A DNA stretch of 60,000 nucleotides. Origin: Polytrichum commune (lineage: Eukaryota; Streptophyta; Polytrichopsida; Polytrichales; Polytrichaceae). The translations under genes were made by a program, and so were the position numbers. A model generated the notes under the pieces. That model was given only the letters and a program-made list of their open reading frames with translations. It searched no databases and had not been told where the DNA came from. This document shows positions 26,080-38,600 of the stretch, one piece after another; position 1 is the stretch's first letter; each line of letters opens with the position of its first letter. The stretch spans positions 12,739,001-12,799,000 of the forward strand of contig OX485807.1 of the NCBI GenBank assembly GCA_950295325.1. Direction: 5' to 3'.

Positions 26080-28345
26080 ACACACGAATATACAACCTCC
26101 GAGTATTAGGGCCACTTCACACACGAGCCAAGGGCCGTGACCATGAGATTGTGAGAGCCCAAAAGAAAGTGTCCAAAGGCCGTCCCAACACACCTCCAAA
26201 ATCACATAGTGTGGTCACGGATCCTCAAGTGTAGTGTGAAGTCATATGTGACCGGGCCCTCAACGAACTACTATTTCAATGAATTTCTATTCATGCGGGT
26301 CCTCACACATGATAAAATAGAATAAACGAATGGTTGTGAGCGTTGGGAGTGCCATGGTCACCCGGTTTTGTGTTAGGCCTACCTCCAAGAGGTGGTTTTT
26401 GAAAATAGTCCAAGTGACCGTGAAACATGAATCATCCATTCAGTGCCATGTAGGAATCCATGTAGACTTTACATCCATCTTGCATTTACATACTTCGTTA
26501 GTCCCTCAAGCGTAGTGTGAAGCGAACTTGAACCGGCTCCACCTTTTCCACCAATGAGAGTGCTTGGAGTGTAATGGTCACGGGCTCTTAGTCCCGTGTG
26601 TGAAGTGGCCCTTAGAGGGCCTCCCACGGGCTCCTTCCTTACCAGGATACCAAAAAAATACCATCTTTGATAAGAAGCAGTGACATTTCAAGTTCACATG
26701 TGAGTTTGCAGCTATGATCAAGGTGAAGCACCCCCATTTACACTAGCGCCAAAATCTCTCTCTCTCTCTCTAATCGTCTTCTTCATGGATGCGCTTGCTT
26801 GCTCGCTCTCGCTCATAAGGTGCTAAAATCTTCTTCTTCATAGACGATTGGGATTGCTCGATTTTGGTTGAAATATGGCACCACGTGGATTCATAGAGGG
26901 CCTTTTGGCAAACTTGGCATGCATCCATACTTCACCCCAAATGCAATATTGTCTTGCTTTGATTGAGATTTTAAACTGAGGGGGTTTGGCCTTGAAATGT
27001 AGTTGAGATTGGATTGAACTCTACATTGATTGTCTTATTTAGTGAGGGTGGGGTAATAATGCACGTGGGAAATTAGTGAAGGTGGCACTAAGTTCTTCAC
27101 GCTATAAATTAGTGCCATCATAAGATCTAAGGTTTTGGGAGTCCAAAGTGTCAAAAAGTCACGGAAACTCTCAATGCAAGTTCTCTCCAATCTCTTGGTG
27201 TTAGGAGATGCCCCGGGAGTAAGTGGTGTGGACGAAGAAGAAGAAGAAGAAGAAGAAGAAGAAGCCTCTTTGAGCTCACATAAATAAATTATGCATTGTA
27301 CAAACACCTTAGAGCATGCACTACTTTTCTTGAAATGTATGGTAAATGAGCATGTATTCATGAATTTAGTATCACTCGATAAAAATTTCAACCTTCACTA
27401 ATTTTAAGATTTGGCAAAATATTGTGTGTTTTAGGAGTTAGTACCATACACACTCAATGGAATAATCCATGTAGTTCAAAATTCATATTCGGCGGCAGGT
27501 TAGGGCGTACACCTACAACGCTATTGGATTGCAACAAATTGATGCTACATACAGTGATTGCTACAATGTGTGTTGGGGGTGCCCAAGCCCCAACGGTAAT
27601 TGACACGTCAATGGCCGTTGTCCATGATCACCGCTTTATGAAATTTCTTATAAGTTTAGAAATGAGCAGTGGCCTCACTTTGTTCTACACATGATCATCA
27701 AAAATAGAAGTGACCACGGTCATGCAGGTCATTAAATGAATGAGGACGTGACATGGAATCATACATGTTCATACATGGATAATTATTGGTGATCACTTGG
27801 ATTTTGTGACAAGAAAATCCACATAAGGGCCAATTTACACACGGACCAAGAGCCATGACCGTGAATATATAAAAGCCCTTGGAAACTATCCAAGGGCCTT
27901 ACTATGGGAAATAGAAATCCAATTTTGCAATTATGGGCCCTCAAGCTGAGTGTAAAAGGAAAGGAATGTGTTCAAGGATTGCAACATACTTTATGGACAA
28001 TTCAAAATAATAGGTGCTAGCCGAGGATCCCATCACGATAGTATAATATTTCTAAAAGCCAATCACAAATTAATTGCTTACCACAACCCCTAGTTTGTGT
28101 GAGACCCGTTTGTTTTTAACAGGCATGACACATTACAACGTAGATCATGAACCGCTACCCACTTGACACTATGGAAGATGTCATACAATTTTCTCATTCG
28201 TTCAATTCTCTTTGGTCGCTCAGGCCCTCATGATCAAGTGTATAGTGGACCTAGACCATCTTCAACTTCTCAACGCAACACATAATTTGAATATCACGGG
28301 TCAATCCCTAAGCTCTAGTGTAAAGTGGCCCTAAGTTGCCTCAAT
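26080..28345. repeat. cluster of MITE family D termini
   Basis: Recurrent terminal motifs are GGGCC.(A/C)TT.ACAC and its inverse (G/A)GTGTAAAGTGGCCCT. They occur near 26110, 26225, 26510, 26595, 27830, 27945, 28230 and 28315. An internal match between 26330-26500 and 51570-51690 (GTCAC..GGTTTTGT.TTA, CCTC...GAGGTG, TGCC.TGTAGGA) shows that one family supplies several of these. Individual element ends are not resolved. Confidence 0.55.
27233..27264. repeat. GAA trinucleotide microsatellite
   Basis: About ten GAA units in a row. Confidence 0.95.
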
Positions 28346-29554
28346 AGAAGATGAAGGTGACCATGAGATCTATTTTAACAACTTCATTTCAAAGTCTATT
28401 TCTAGTGACATACCATTGTCAAACATGTCTACTTTTCAAACCTAATTTTTAAAATGAAATATGTTACATATCCAATACCATAGATAACATGGCTACATAA
28501 TGTTAAAGTACGCAAGGGGGTCATAATAACAAAGGCTAACTTATGAGAAGTGTGAACCTCCGGCAATTTATGGCAACAAACATGCAAGTACTTTCATCAT
28601 TTAAGTACCTTGAAGGTTGGAGCTCCGGATTTGGGAATGAACACCTAGATAAGGTACTCAAACCTATGTACACCAAATGTGGGACATAGTGTTACTTACA
28701 CCGAGCTTACTTGTAAGCAACTCACACTAAGTCCGGATCGCATTGTTTTTTTTTGGTTCATTGTATTCATAATATGATAAAGTTAATGTGAAATATTTAT
28801 TTCCAATTGTAGTGTGAACATGTGTTGATTTTGGAGATGTTCTTATCAAATGTAACAAAACTTGAATGAATAACATCTCAAAATGCAAAATGGACTGTAA
28901 TTCATGTTGAGTACTTGTTATTACATATCTTGCAAGGTTGAATACATCTTTAATATTAGATCTAAATGGGTGGATTGAGCTCAATAAATAATTTAGTACA
29001 TAACCAACATCAGGCAATCCAACGTGAATTTGAGCCCATTGGCCCTACCTTGTTCAAGAATCCTCATGGTGCAGGGTGGGGTTTACTGCCTACCTTGTGG
29101 TGGGCGGGCTCTTGGCTTCCTACCTACTTAGCTAATTTTTTCACAGCGGGAATCAAACTACAAACCACTCCATTCAGAATTGGGTACCTCTCCACTATCA
29201 CTCGGTAGTTTAGGGTCATCTCGGACCTTAATTGGGCTCATATGGAAACCCGATATGATGTATTTTGACCCTTGAATGTTCAAAGGTGTTTTAAGTGGAA
29301 AATGGATGGAAATAATGACCTAACTTGGAGGGGGGGGGTGGGAGAAAGACCCATTCAACCTTATTCCATATTGTGGTTGTACAATGTCATAGAGACCATG
29401 TAGTGCACAAAAATCATGAACTGGTCGAGCCATCCATGTGTCACCGTTTGAAATCTCTAACTAATAAACTAGGGTTGGCCCAAAATGAGTAGCATTAAGG
29501 ATTTTTTGGGGTGGAGAGAGACAACTGTACAACATTACGGTTTAGGTCACTTTT

Positions 29555-29785
29555 CGACAACCTCTCAACCATAGGTTGGGTTTTCATTCTTGTCTGACCC
29601 AAACTTCCTTTGAGAGTTCGTAGCCTTCGTCAGAAAGTATTGTCATCTGGACATTTTGGAAAGCAATGGCCTTTGGACTTTGGCCTCCAGTGTGAATAGT
29701 TGAGAGGCCAAATTCTTGGTTTCTTGCAATTTAATTGGTGGAAATCGACTACATCTCGACCTTCGGCCATAGTGTGAAGCGGCCC
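29555..29785. repeat. dispersed repeat family H, copy 2
   Basis: It aligns with 25761-25981 over its whole length, including CCCAAACTTCCTTTGAGAGT, GTTGAGAGGCCAAATTCTTG and CGGCCATAGTGTGAAGCGGC. Confidence 0.8.
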
Positions 29786-30219
29786 ATACCCCTTCCAATC
29801 TATTACATAATATGATATCATTTGCAACCTAGTTAATCTTTTAGTGTGAACGGAGTAAGGTCATTAGGGCACGGTGTTGCTCACATGGGCATGTCCGCAA
29901 ACACAAATCAACCATGTATGATTTGTGTCCATGGGAAGCTTCATGAAATTTCTTGCACTATCAACATCAAGAGGCATTTTATTAGCGTTTAAGCTGTAGT
30001 CAATGAACTTCAAAAATGACTTAGCAAACATGTTATCGAGTCCATAACTTTGACCGTTTGATGCACTTGGGGTTTTAGATGGTCCCAAGTATGAGAAGAA
30101 GTTTCATTGTGGGCATTGAGTTTCATTAAAAGTCACCGATCCATCTGAAATTTAAGTGTCCATGGTGAGCAACACCCCTAAGAAACTTATATAGGTAGCT
30201 TAGCATGAGTTGGTTCATC

Positions 30220-31420
30220 TAGTAGACTAATTTGGGATTTTTGATGTTGAGTACGCAATCAAATATGCTAGAAATGGATATTACAAGTTACAAGGGGTTC
30301 CTATTTTTTGCCCTTAAGTTATATGGAATGACATGCATCTTTGATACATGCCTTTGGAATAGGGTTCATGCCATTTTGGTAAGGGATCAAGTGAGAAAGG
30401 ATCCCTACATTTATGATTGATACATCCAAATTCATATCAACAGACTAATCTAGGGTCTTTTGTGTTGATTTTGGGGTCACATACGCTAGAAAAGCAAATG
30501 TATTAGTTGTAAGGGGTCACCGACATTTGTGCCTTCAACTCACACAAATAACATGAACCCTTAACTCGGGGGGGGGGGGGGGGGGTAGTCATTGGTTGGA
30601 GTAGCAATACATGTGCGAACAAATGATAGGGTATTTTAAAAACATGGGAGCAAAAAATTATAATTGGGCTTAAGAGTAATATAGGGTATCAAAAATGACA
30701 CTGGACATCTTTAAAGTACTATAGGGTATGGAATAATAGGTAATTTGAAATTATAAGTAATGCAAGCCATTTTTCTATTGACCCAAAGTAGAAATTTACA
30801 TAATGATAGCATGTGAAAAAAGGAGAGAATTGAAAGTAATACCCCCCTATAAAATAGTGGTTGTTCGCACCTATATCCTTAACTTTTTAACACACTGCCC
30901 CCCCCCCCCCGAGACCCTTAATCGATACATTTAGAATAACATTCATGCCATTTTGGTAATGGGGTCGAATCAAGACATTGACTCTGGGGTCAAATATGCC
31001 AAGATTATAATTTATGAGTTATTAGATGCTCCCCCATGTTTTCACTTTCAACTTAATCACTTGGATGTCATGAACCCCTTGTTGATGTTTTTTGGTCAAG
31101 GCTATGGATTTATAGTATCTATGTAGACTTATCCATCGGAAAGGCAAAAATGTAGTAAAATAGTCTATATTCATGGACCGATTATTTATAGGATGCATGA
31201 CTCCACAAACAACATCAAAGACCCCTAACTACTCATATGGGATTAAATGGGAAGGATATGGCCCTCATGTTGTGAGGAAATTGTTTTTACTAGAGTGCCT
31301 TCATCCACGATGGACGATTTTACCTAGATGCCACGAACCCCAAGCCTTTGAGCAATGATTTGTGCTGTCTACACAAACTCATCCATAACGATGGTGAAAT
31401 AACATACAGAGGTTCTATAG
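30220..31420. repeat. degenerate repeat array G, left part
   Basis: Blocks of about 200-300 bp recur with divergence. Each carries GGGGTC(A/C)..TATGC, TTCATGCCATTTTGGTAA and CATGAACCC motifs. The later units carry ACAACATCAAAGACC, TTCATCCACGATGGA and CACGAACCCCAAGCCTTTGA. The last three motifs recur at 44440-45310, on the other side of the Tc1 and retrotransposon insertions. Confidence 0.6.
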
Positions 31421-31473
31421 CTTGGCAAGTTTATTTTAAAATCATGGTTGCGGAAATAACATCGGAGGCCATG

Positions 31474-31605
31474 AAGAACCGTATATGGTTATCTATTCTG
31501 ACACATGTCATGCTCACGTTCATCACGATCCACTTGTATCTCACATGGAAACTACATTTTGGTACATGTAAAGATGAAATAGGGAGCCCTCTACGGTAAT
31601 CCTGT
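31474..31605. repeat. dispersed repeat family F, copy 1
   Basis: It shares ACACATGTCAT, GATCCACTTG, TGGAAACTACATTT and GTAAAGATGAAATAG with TBC intron 4 at about 49230-49395, in the same order and orientation. Confidence 0.75.
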
Positions 31606-33054
31606 TGAAATAAAATGGCCCTCGTAGGCAATCACATCTGATGCCCCTTATCACAAGCCAACCACCCTAACACAACCCTCATTGCCTAAATCATCAACCT
31701 CCTACACCCAAAAGATTGGCCCCATCTCCCTCCACAAAATTAGAGCCCTCCTCAACCAACTAACCCCCTGGAAGCTATACATCCATGCATGAACCATACA
31801 CACCTCATGACCATTTTACACACATGACCAAGGACCACGAGAACAAAATGAATTAGGATTATCTCATAATCATTGTTGGCAATCCGAAGACCATGACCAA
31901 GAGAAATACACATCACTTAGAAAACCTTGGTCAACGGACATAGTGTAAAGTGGATTTAGAATGGGATGTAGTGTTTTTGTATGAAAATGAAAAATAATAA
32001 AACCATAATATAGAAAATGAATAAAAAATATTTCTTAAAATATAAATATTCACAAATGTATAATTTGGATGACACGTTCACCTTCGTAAATGCTAAGATA
32101 GCTTATTTGAATTCTCTCACTGCAAAATCAGGTGACCACCAAAAAATTCTCCATTTCTTGACATGTAAGATTCCGTTTCATTTCTCATCCATTCTTTGAC
32201 ATGGTCACTTTTATTTCTATTGACCTTGTGTGAAACAAAGTGTGACTACCACTCCTTTCTCAACCAATAACAACATTTAGAAAGTGGCAGTCATGGTCAT
32301 TCACGACTCATGTAAACATACCCTCAAATGCCTCACTGTGCTCATGCCACCATACCCCTAGTCTCCCGTGTTCAATATAACACCCACACCCACAACACCC
32401 GCACTATAAAATGCCAGCAAAAACTCAAATGTTATGAAGGTAGTTGACATGCTCTGCCGATAGTCTCAATATTGGGGTAGTGTTTATTTCATATTAAACC
32501 TTTCTAGGGTTGAACCCAAACCTTCATGTCCAAGAAGCTACAGTGACTCCAAAATCCGAGTCTATGCTTCGAACATGGACTTTCATGGGCATTTCACAAA
32601 AAGATAATGATATTTTTAGGAAATGTAAAATGTAATTGTAAAAGAACTAGAAGTTGACTTTTAGATGATGTCATGGTGATGTCATCAACTTCACTTGGAT
32701 TTCAGTGAGAGAAAGAGAGACGTCGAGGTTGCATAGACTCAATTTTTGAGGCGCCACTTGCTACCTTCTTTAAGAGCTCTCATTTTCTTGTTTCTTCATC
32801 GTTTTGAGTTTAAAAAAAATCGAGGGTTTCTTGTGTATTGTGTTGAATACTTTTTGTGGCTTTGTGGAGGTTTTATAGAAAGATGAGACCTATGTCACAA
32901 GAGAAAGAGAAAAACAATGTAGCTTTGATAGAGAAAGGGAGGAGCAGTAGAGAGATTGCAAAGAGTGTGGGTTTGGCACAATCTATAGTCAGTAGAGTGA
33001 GAAAGAGGCTTTCTACGAGTGTAGCATTGTCTAAAGGAGGTCGTCCTAAGGTCC

Positions 33055-33058
33055 TAAC
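33055..33058. repeat. TAAC target-site duplication, left
   Basis: TAAC directly precedes the retrotransposon start TGTC and recurs at 43019-43022 directly after its end GACA. A five-base reading (CTAAC versus ATAAC) would have one mismatch. Confidence 0.85.
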
Positions 33059-33489
33059 TGTCACGTGAGGTGATATCGGGGGCTAAGTCACGTCAATTTA
33101 GGAGTAAATGGACTCCACTAGGAGTCCATGTGTGTTAGGATGAGTAACGGACTCCATTGGGAGTCCTAGTTAGTTGTTCATCCCCTCCATGGATGAACTC
33201 CACATAGGATTGGGGTTGTATGGAGAGGAAGGCCTCTTGACTTGCCATTGTTGTCAAGTCAAATCTTGTGAGTGTGTTTTGAGAGAGAGAGAGCTTGTTG
33301 TTGCTTTCTCATGGCTATGGTGTAGTAGATTATGAGTAAAGCCTTTGCATTCTTTCTCCACCACTTGCACTCTTGGATTCTCCCTTCGTGGAGTGAGAGA
33401 TAGCTTGACTCTTGTGTGTGAATTTTAGAGTTTCTTAAGCTTGTAAGGAGACATTTTAGTTTCTTAAGCTTGGAGAGAGAAACCCTCAT
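33059..33489 (+). repeat. terminal repeat part A1 (431 bp)
   Basis: It is the left end of the retrotransposon and starts TGTCACGTGAGG. It matches A2 (42481-42911) at all but two positions. The sequence directly after it, ACTTGACAACAATTTGC, occupies the primer-binding position but does not begin with the TGG expected of a full tRNA 3' end, so priming may be unusual. Confidence 0.92.
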
Positions 33490-34808
33490 ACTTGACAACA
33501 ATTTGCTCAAAATTTTCATTTTTTGGTTGTATTTCTGAGCTATAATGGTCCAGTATTGAGAGCAAATGAGTGATACAAGTGTTTGAAAGCTTAGTTTGTC
33601 ATTTCTTGCAACCCTCAAGAAGATTTTGAGAGAAATCTTCCCATTTTTCTTTTGTTGTCTCTTTGTGTTTTCTTCAAGTGTTGATGGTTGAATCTTGAGA
33701 TTCTATTTGGTCTCAAGATTCTCAAGTCACATCATTCTTGCTTGCAATTTGTAAAAGCAAAGTTTAATTTTTTTTTTAAATTTACAAACAAACACAAACC
33801 AAATTTAAAATCCGAATTTTTTTTAAAATTTTTTTAAGCTCCGGAGCTCCACGGACACTCCTGGAGCTCCAATTCTGCACCCCGGGGCGGCAAAATGCCG
33901 GGGCGGGGGTGGACAATCACGGGCCGGGGGCGGGCGGGCGACAGCCTGGCCGGATGGCGAGCGGCGCCAGCCTGGCCCCCCCTCCCCTTTTCAGGTAACC
34001 CCCCCCCCTTTTGCCTTTAAGTTAGAGTTGATTAACTTAGTTAGTTAGATTAATTAGCTTAATTAAGTTAGTTAATTAGGTTAGTTAATTCACTTAGATT
34101 AACTTAATTAATTAGGTTCATTAGTTTAAGCTAATTAAGTTAGGTTGAGTTAAATTAAATTAATTAACTTAATTCATTTAAGTTAATTAAGTTAATTAAG
34201 TTAAAGTTAAAGTTTATTTTATTTTATTTTATTTTATTTTTTGTTTTTGTTTTTGTTTTTGTTTTGTTTCATTAAAACAATTATTTTATTTTATTTTATT
34301 TTATTTTCACATTTTTACTTTTACCTTTCAAACTTGGCATCCAATTCTCACAAACTTTGAGGTTCAAATTTGGGGGCATACTAGCTCCAAACGGAGTGAA
34401 ATTTGAGCCTATCTTGTGTGAAATTTGCCAAGGAATCCAATGGTGTAATTGGATTGTTGATTGGAATTCAAAATCATTGCTGAAATTATTAATTTCAACG
34501 CTGATTTTTGTTTTTGGGAGCAAATTAACTCCGAACGGAGTGAAATTTGAGCCTAATTTGTGTGAAATCTTCCTAGGAGTCCATTGGTGCACTTAGTTTG
34601 TTGATTGGAGTCCATAATCACCTTGGAAATGAGCCTTTTCAACGCTGATTTTTCATTTTAATTACCAATCTCAAACCTTTGCACAATTTTGGAATTCTGG
34701 GGGCATAAACACTTGGCATTTGGCAAGGGATTGCCATTTATATAGCCCGCAACAGGTGCAGGTTGCCATTACCTTCTAGATAGTTGCAGGTACTCAAGTG
34801 ATTATTTT
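33490..34808 (+). other. retrotransposon 5' leader
   Basis: This is a 1.3-kb non-coding leader. It holds a GC-rich island (about 33838-33990), then a stretch dominated by TTAATTAAGTTA-type repeats (34017-34205), T-rich TTTTA and TTTTTG runs (34213-34310), and two tandem units of about 145 bp. No open frame of note is present before the ATG at 34809. Confidence 0.75.
34368..34655 (+). repeat. tandem duplication in the retrotransposon leader
   Basis: Two units with a period of about 145 bp are present. Each has ACTCC(A/G)AACGGAGTGAAAT, then TTGAGCCTA and TGTGTGAAAT, then a TTTCAACGCTGATTTT tail. The core CTCC..ACGGAG is itself a small palindrome. Confidence 0.85.
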
Positions 34809-37589
34809 ATGGTGCAAACTAGGAGCCGATATTATCGATCTCCATCACCAGATTACTTGGAGGACGTGCATACCACAAATCTTGAGCCAGAGGTAGATAC
34901 CAACGAGGCTTTTGAGCCTATTTCGGCGTTGGACACTACTAGTAGGCTTCGGATTTGGAGTGTCGGCACGTTCGACGAAATGGAGGACGATCGCCACAAT
35001 TCAGTGCGTGATCGGTTTTCAGGTCGAGCTGGGGGCATTTCCTTGCCCGATTGGAAACTCCGGTTTCGTACCTGGATTAAGGAGAAACGCCAAAGGTCTT
35101 CCAATTTCAATGATTGGTATGCCTTTGAACTTCTGCCTCAGCATTTGGAGTATGAGGCAGTCCAAACTTACGAACGCTAGACAGAGGGTCATCAGCGACA
35201 ACTTCGGGAGGTGGAGCAGTATTGGGAGGCCCGGGTTGAGTTTATTTCAGCCCTTAAAGATGGGGCGATTGCTACCTTAGCTCCACCCACCTTAAAGGAG
35301 GAGGAATCGCCGGCGGAGTCTAAGGACACGGAACTGGCACTTGGGCCAATGGTGGCTAGCAGTAGCACGGCAACCCTTTCACGGGTGGCACGTGCTACAC
35401 AGGCAGCATTGACGGCTGTTGGTCCACCACCTCCGTTTAATCCCCTTACTGAATTTGTCGCACATTTGGAAGTGGAGTATGGTGGGTTTCGGCGAGACCA
35501 GATGCAGCGCATCCAGGATTTCCGCCGAGAGAAGGATGATACTCCACGGACCATGTATACGCGACTCGCGCGATTTGCTGTGGAATCGGGAGGTGTTTTT
35601 GCTGAGAGTCAGCTTGTTAAAATCTTTTTGTCTAAAATTGACAAGCGGCTACTTGAGTTGGCATCACCTCGGATTATCCTCGACTACGAGGGCCGAGCTA
35701 CGCTTGCACAAGCGTTTGCCGTGGTTGAGAGATGTGATCGGGCTCTTTGCCAACATGATGCCACGGATATGGTATCTTGGATGACAGAGAGTCCGAAACC
35801 AAGAAGAATTGTCACAGCTACTAGTAGTTTAGCTGAGACTCAACCCGTCAAGGAGCAAAAGATTTTGCATTGTTGGGGTTGTGGAGAAGCTGGTCATTCG
35901 AAGAATGATCCCAATTGTCCTAAGAAGAAGAAAACTCAGCCTTTGGGAAAATTAAAACAAAAGATGGAACCAGTAAGGGCAGGGGACAATTCTAAGAAGA
36001 GACAATTGAAATGTAACCATTGTGGTGGCACTAATCACGATGTGGATCATTGTTTCCTACTTCATCCTGAGATGCGGCCTGCCAGTTATGTCACTGGAAA
36101 GTCTCCAAGGGAGCAGAGTCTTGAGGCTAAGGTGGCAGAGCTTGAGCAAAAGCTCAAATCTTCTGCATCTTTTGCTCAAATTTCTGAGCCGCATGTGGGT
36201 GGTGGCACCTCGGGTTCGGACATGTATATGTTTGGAGCAGCTGGAGAGGTGGTGGCGGCGGCTTCTACTCGCTCACAAACATTGGCAGATGCGGTGGCTT
36301 CTACGAGTGGGGGTAGCCACGAGGTGCTACATCCTCGCCATGCCGGACCAGCTGATCAAATTGGTCAAGCACGTTTACCTCTTTCATTTGGATTGGTAGA
36401 CACCACTGTTGTTGGGGCTAAAAATCCTGTACCTTTGAGAGATGGGGATTCCATCTCGAAGGATGTTACGCAGGCATTGGCATACAAAATTCTCCATATG
36501 CCAATTTTCTCGGGTTCGGAGTTTATGGCGTCGGATTTCAAGCCTGCTGCAGTTTTTCATTTAGCTGGGAGAATGTTAGAAGGTAAGGCGGCTTTGCCAT
36601 CCCTTCAAGTATCCCAAGCTGTGGTTGACGTACATGTGGCTGACGAGGTGGAGGACTTAGCCAATTTGCGAGCGAGTCTTGCGGATGCGGCGATCATTGC
36701 TTTTGGTAAGCAAACTGATATTCCTCCAGCATCAATTTCAGCAGTGGATACGTCATTTTCGAATTATGCGTCGGAAGTGGCATATCTTGCAGACATTTCT
36801 GCAAGGCCTGCTCGCGAACGGCATAATTTGCAACCTGGAGTTGTACGGCTGATGAACGACAAATCTTTGTTTGTCGTTTCACGCACGGATATGCCCACTA
36901 TCCGTGCTACACCACTGAGAGTTATGATGGATTCCGGTGCTCAACCGGTTATGATTGGCAAAGGACTTGCTGACAGTCTTGGATTGACGCCAGCAAGCTT
37001 GGATCCTTGTCCATTTACTATTGTGACTTCAATAGGGGGCACTGAACGTGCAACAGGTTACACCAAGGCACCTCTACGTTTGATTTTTCATGTGGGGGCA
37101 GGGCCTACTTACACTCATTTGTCAATGAAGTGTGTTGTTACTAATGCTACCAACTATGATATACTTGTTGGTCAGCAAGCTCTTTACCCACTTGGCTTTG
37201 GTTTGGATAATTGGACGGAAGAGGCATGGATTAGACCGGGATGGTCCACTGGAGATGGCAGGAAGGTATTTATTCCTGTCACATTTGCAGCCACTGCTAT
37301 GACTATGGTTGCGGAGGCAATGTTTGGTTGCAGCGGTTTAGTTGCAGATTTGCCTTGTGCTCCAGTTTTATTGGAGGAAACAATGGACTACACTTGTAAT
37401 GCGGTAGAACAACAATTTTTACCATCTTTTCAAATTCCTGCTCGACATTTCAAGGATCCACCTCCACCATGGCGAACTCCTAAGGAGTTATCCGACCATT
37501 GTCGACACATTGTAGCGGATTTGGAGCTTGGAGAGGCATCCCCAACTTCATCCTCATTTTCTTTTGCTCAACTCATTCGTTGGCAACCA

Positions 37590-38600
37590 TCACCTGAAGG
37601 TATTGTCCTTGTGGAGATCTTTGGAGGCATTGGCACAGGTTTGGCGGCAGTGTTGGAAGCTGGAATTACAGTTTGGCGATATATTCATGTGGACAATGGG
37701 TATGCAGCCAACAGAGCCGTCCGACACCACATCCAACAATTGTTGTTGAGATACCCCGCACAATTGTCAGCCTCTGCCATTCATGGATGTTGTGGTCAAC
37801 TTCCTCAAGATGTCACTATGATTAGTGATGAGGATTTGAGAAGGTTGGGCCACGTGGATTTGATTATTGCAGGATGGCCTTGTTAAGGCCATTCGCGGGC
37901 AGGAACTGGCCAGGGATTGGATGATCCTAGGTCTAGTTTGTTTGCGGATTTGATGCGATTGACGCAATGGTGGTTTACCCACCAATCAACTCCGCCAGGG
38001 TACATTTTCGAAAATGTACCATTATTGGGTGATACCCGACACAAAGTGGTGAAGGATGGTGAGTACATTAACCAAATTTTGGGTACTCCAACATTTCTGG
38101 ATGCTGCATCTTTGGGATCCTTTGCTCATCGGCCTCGTTGGTTTTGGACCAACTTGGTATCACCTCGGGTGCTGTCAGCGGCGATTGCCCGCATTCCCCG
38201 CCTTATGGATCGCAAGGTGGATGACATTTTAAATGATCATCGTGTTTCCTTGGCAGTTACCAAGGATGACACCTTGCCATTTGCATTAATTAACAAGGTG
38301 GGAATTCCGAGAGGTGCACTACCTACTTTTGTGACATATTCACAGTCTTTTGCATTTCGATCTCGTGGACCTGGCATGGTTTGGGATTCAAAATCCCAAA
38401 CTTATGAGGAGCCTACGGCAGATGAGCGGGAACGCGCCATGGGTTTTCTTACAGGTACCACGGCTGCTCACGGGCTTCAGGAAGGTCAGAGACGTTTCCT
38501 ATTGGGGCAAGCTATGGATCTTAATAGCATTGTGTGGATAATTGGAATTTGTCTTGTTGCTCAACAACGTATGGATGACCGATTGCTTACTCTGAGAGCA
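37590..38600 (+). other. C5 cytosine methyltransferase domain (DNMT3/DRM-like) within the polyprotein
   Basis: Motifs appear in the ordinary, non-permuted order. Motif I is VEIFGGIGTGLAAVLEAGI (from 37611). Motif IV is DLIIAGWPC, with the catalytic Cys at 37881-37883, followed after a stop by GHSRAG. Motif VI is FENVP, with Glu at 38010. Motif VIII is SFAHRPRWFWTNL (about 38120-38155). The motif IX/X region is ERERAMGFLTGTT and LLGQAMDLNSIVWIIG (38424-38550). HRPRWFWTNL and the GF...LLG block resemble DNMT3-class enzymes more than DNMT1. PCQG, if the stop replaced a Gln codon, is more general. The family's role is to methylate cytosine at C5 in DNA. The stop directly after the catalytic Cys inactivates this copy. 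Confidence 0.85.

Larger units (their letters stand above)
14337..32540. other. 18-kb gene-less, repeat-rich stretch
   Basis: No supported gene was found. The stretch is AT-rich intergenic DNA filled with dispersed small repeats, the recognisable ones listed separately. Simple repeats include an A/G-rich tract at 16803-16860, a TAA-type tract at 20994-21008, an AC tract near 23197-23211, a GAA tract at 27233-27264, G18 at 30568-30585 and C13 at 30898-30910. Short open frames have no motifs. Confidence 0.6.

Noticed and set aside
35178-35180. Separate Gag gene ending at the first stop
   Set aside because: The next frame continues in phase through the stop, and the zinc knuckles lie well downstream. 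A single broken polyprotein explains it better.
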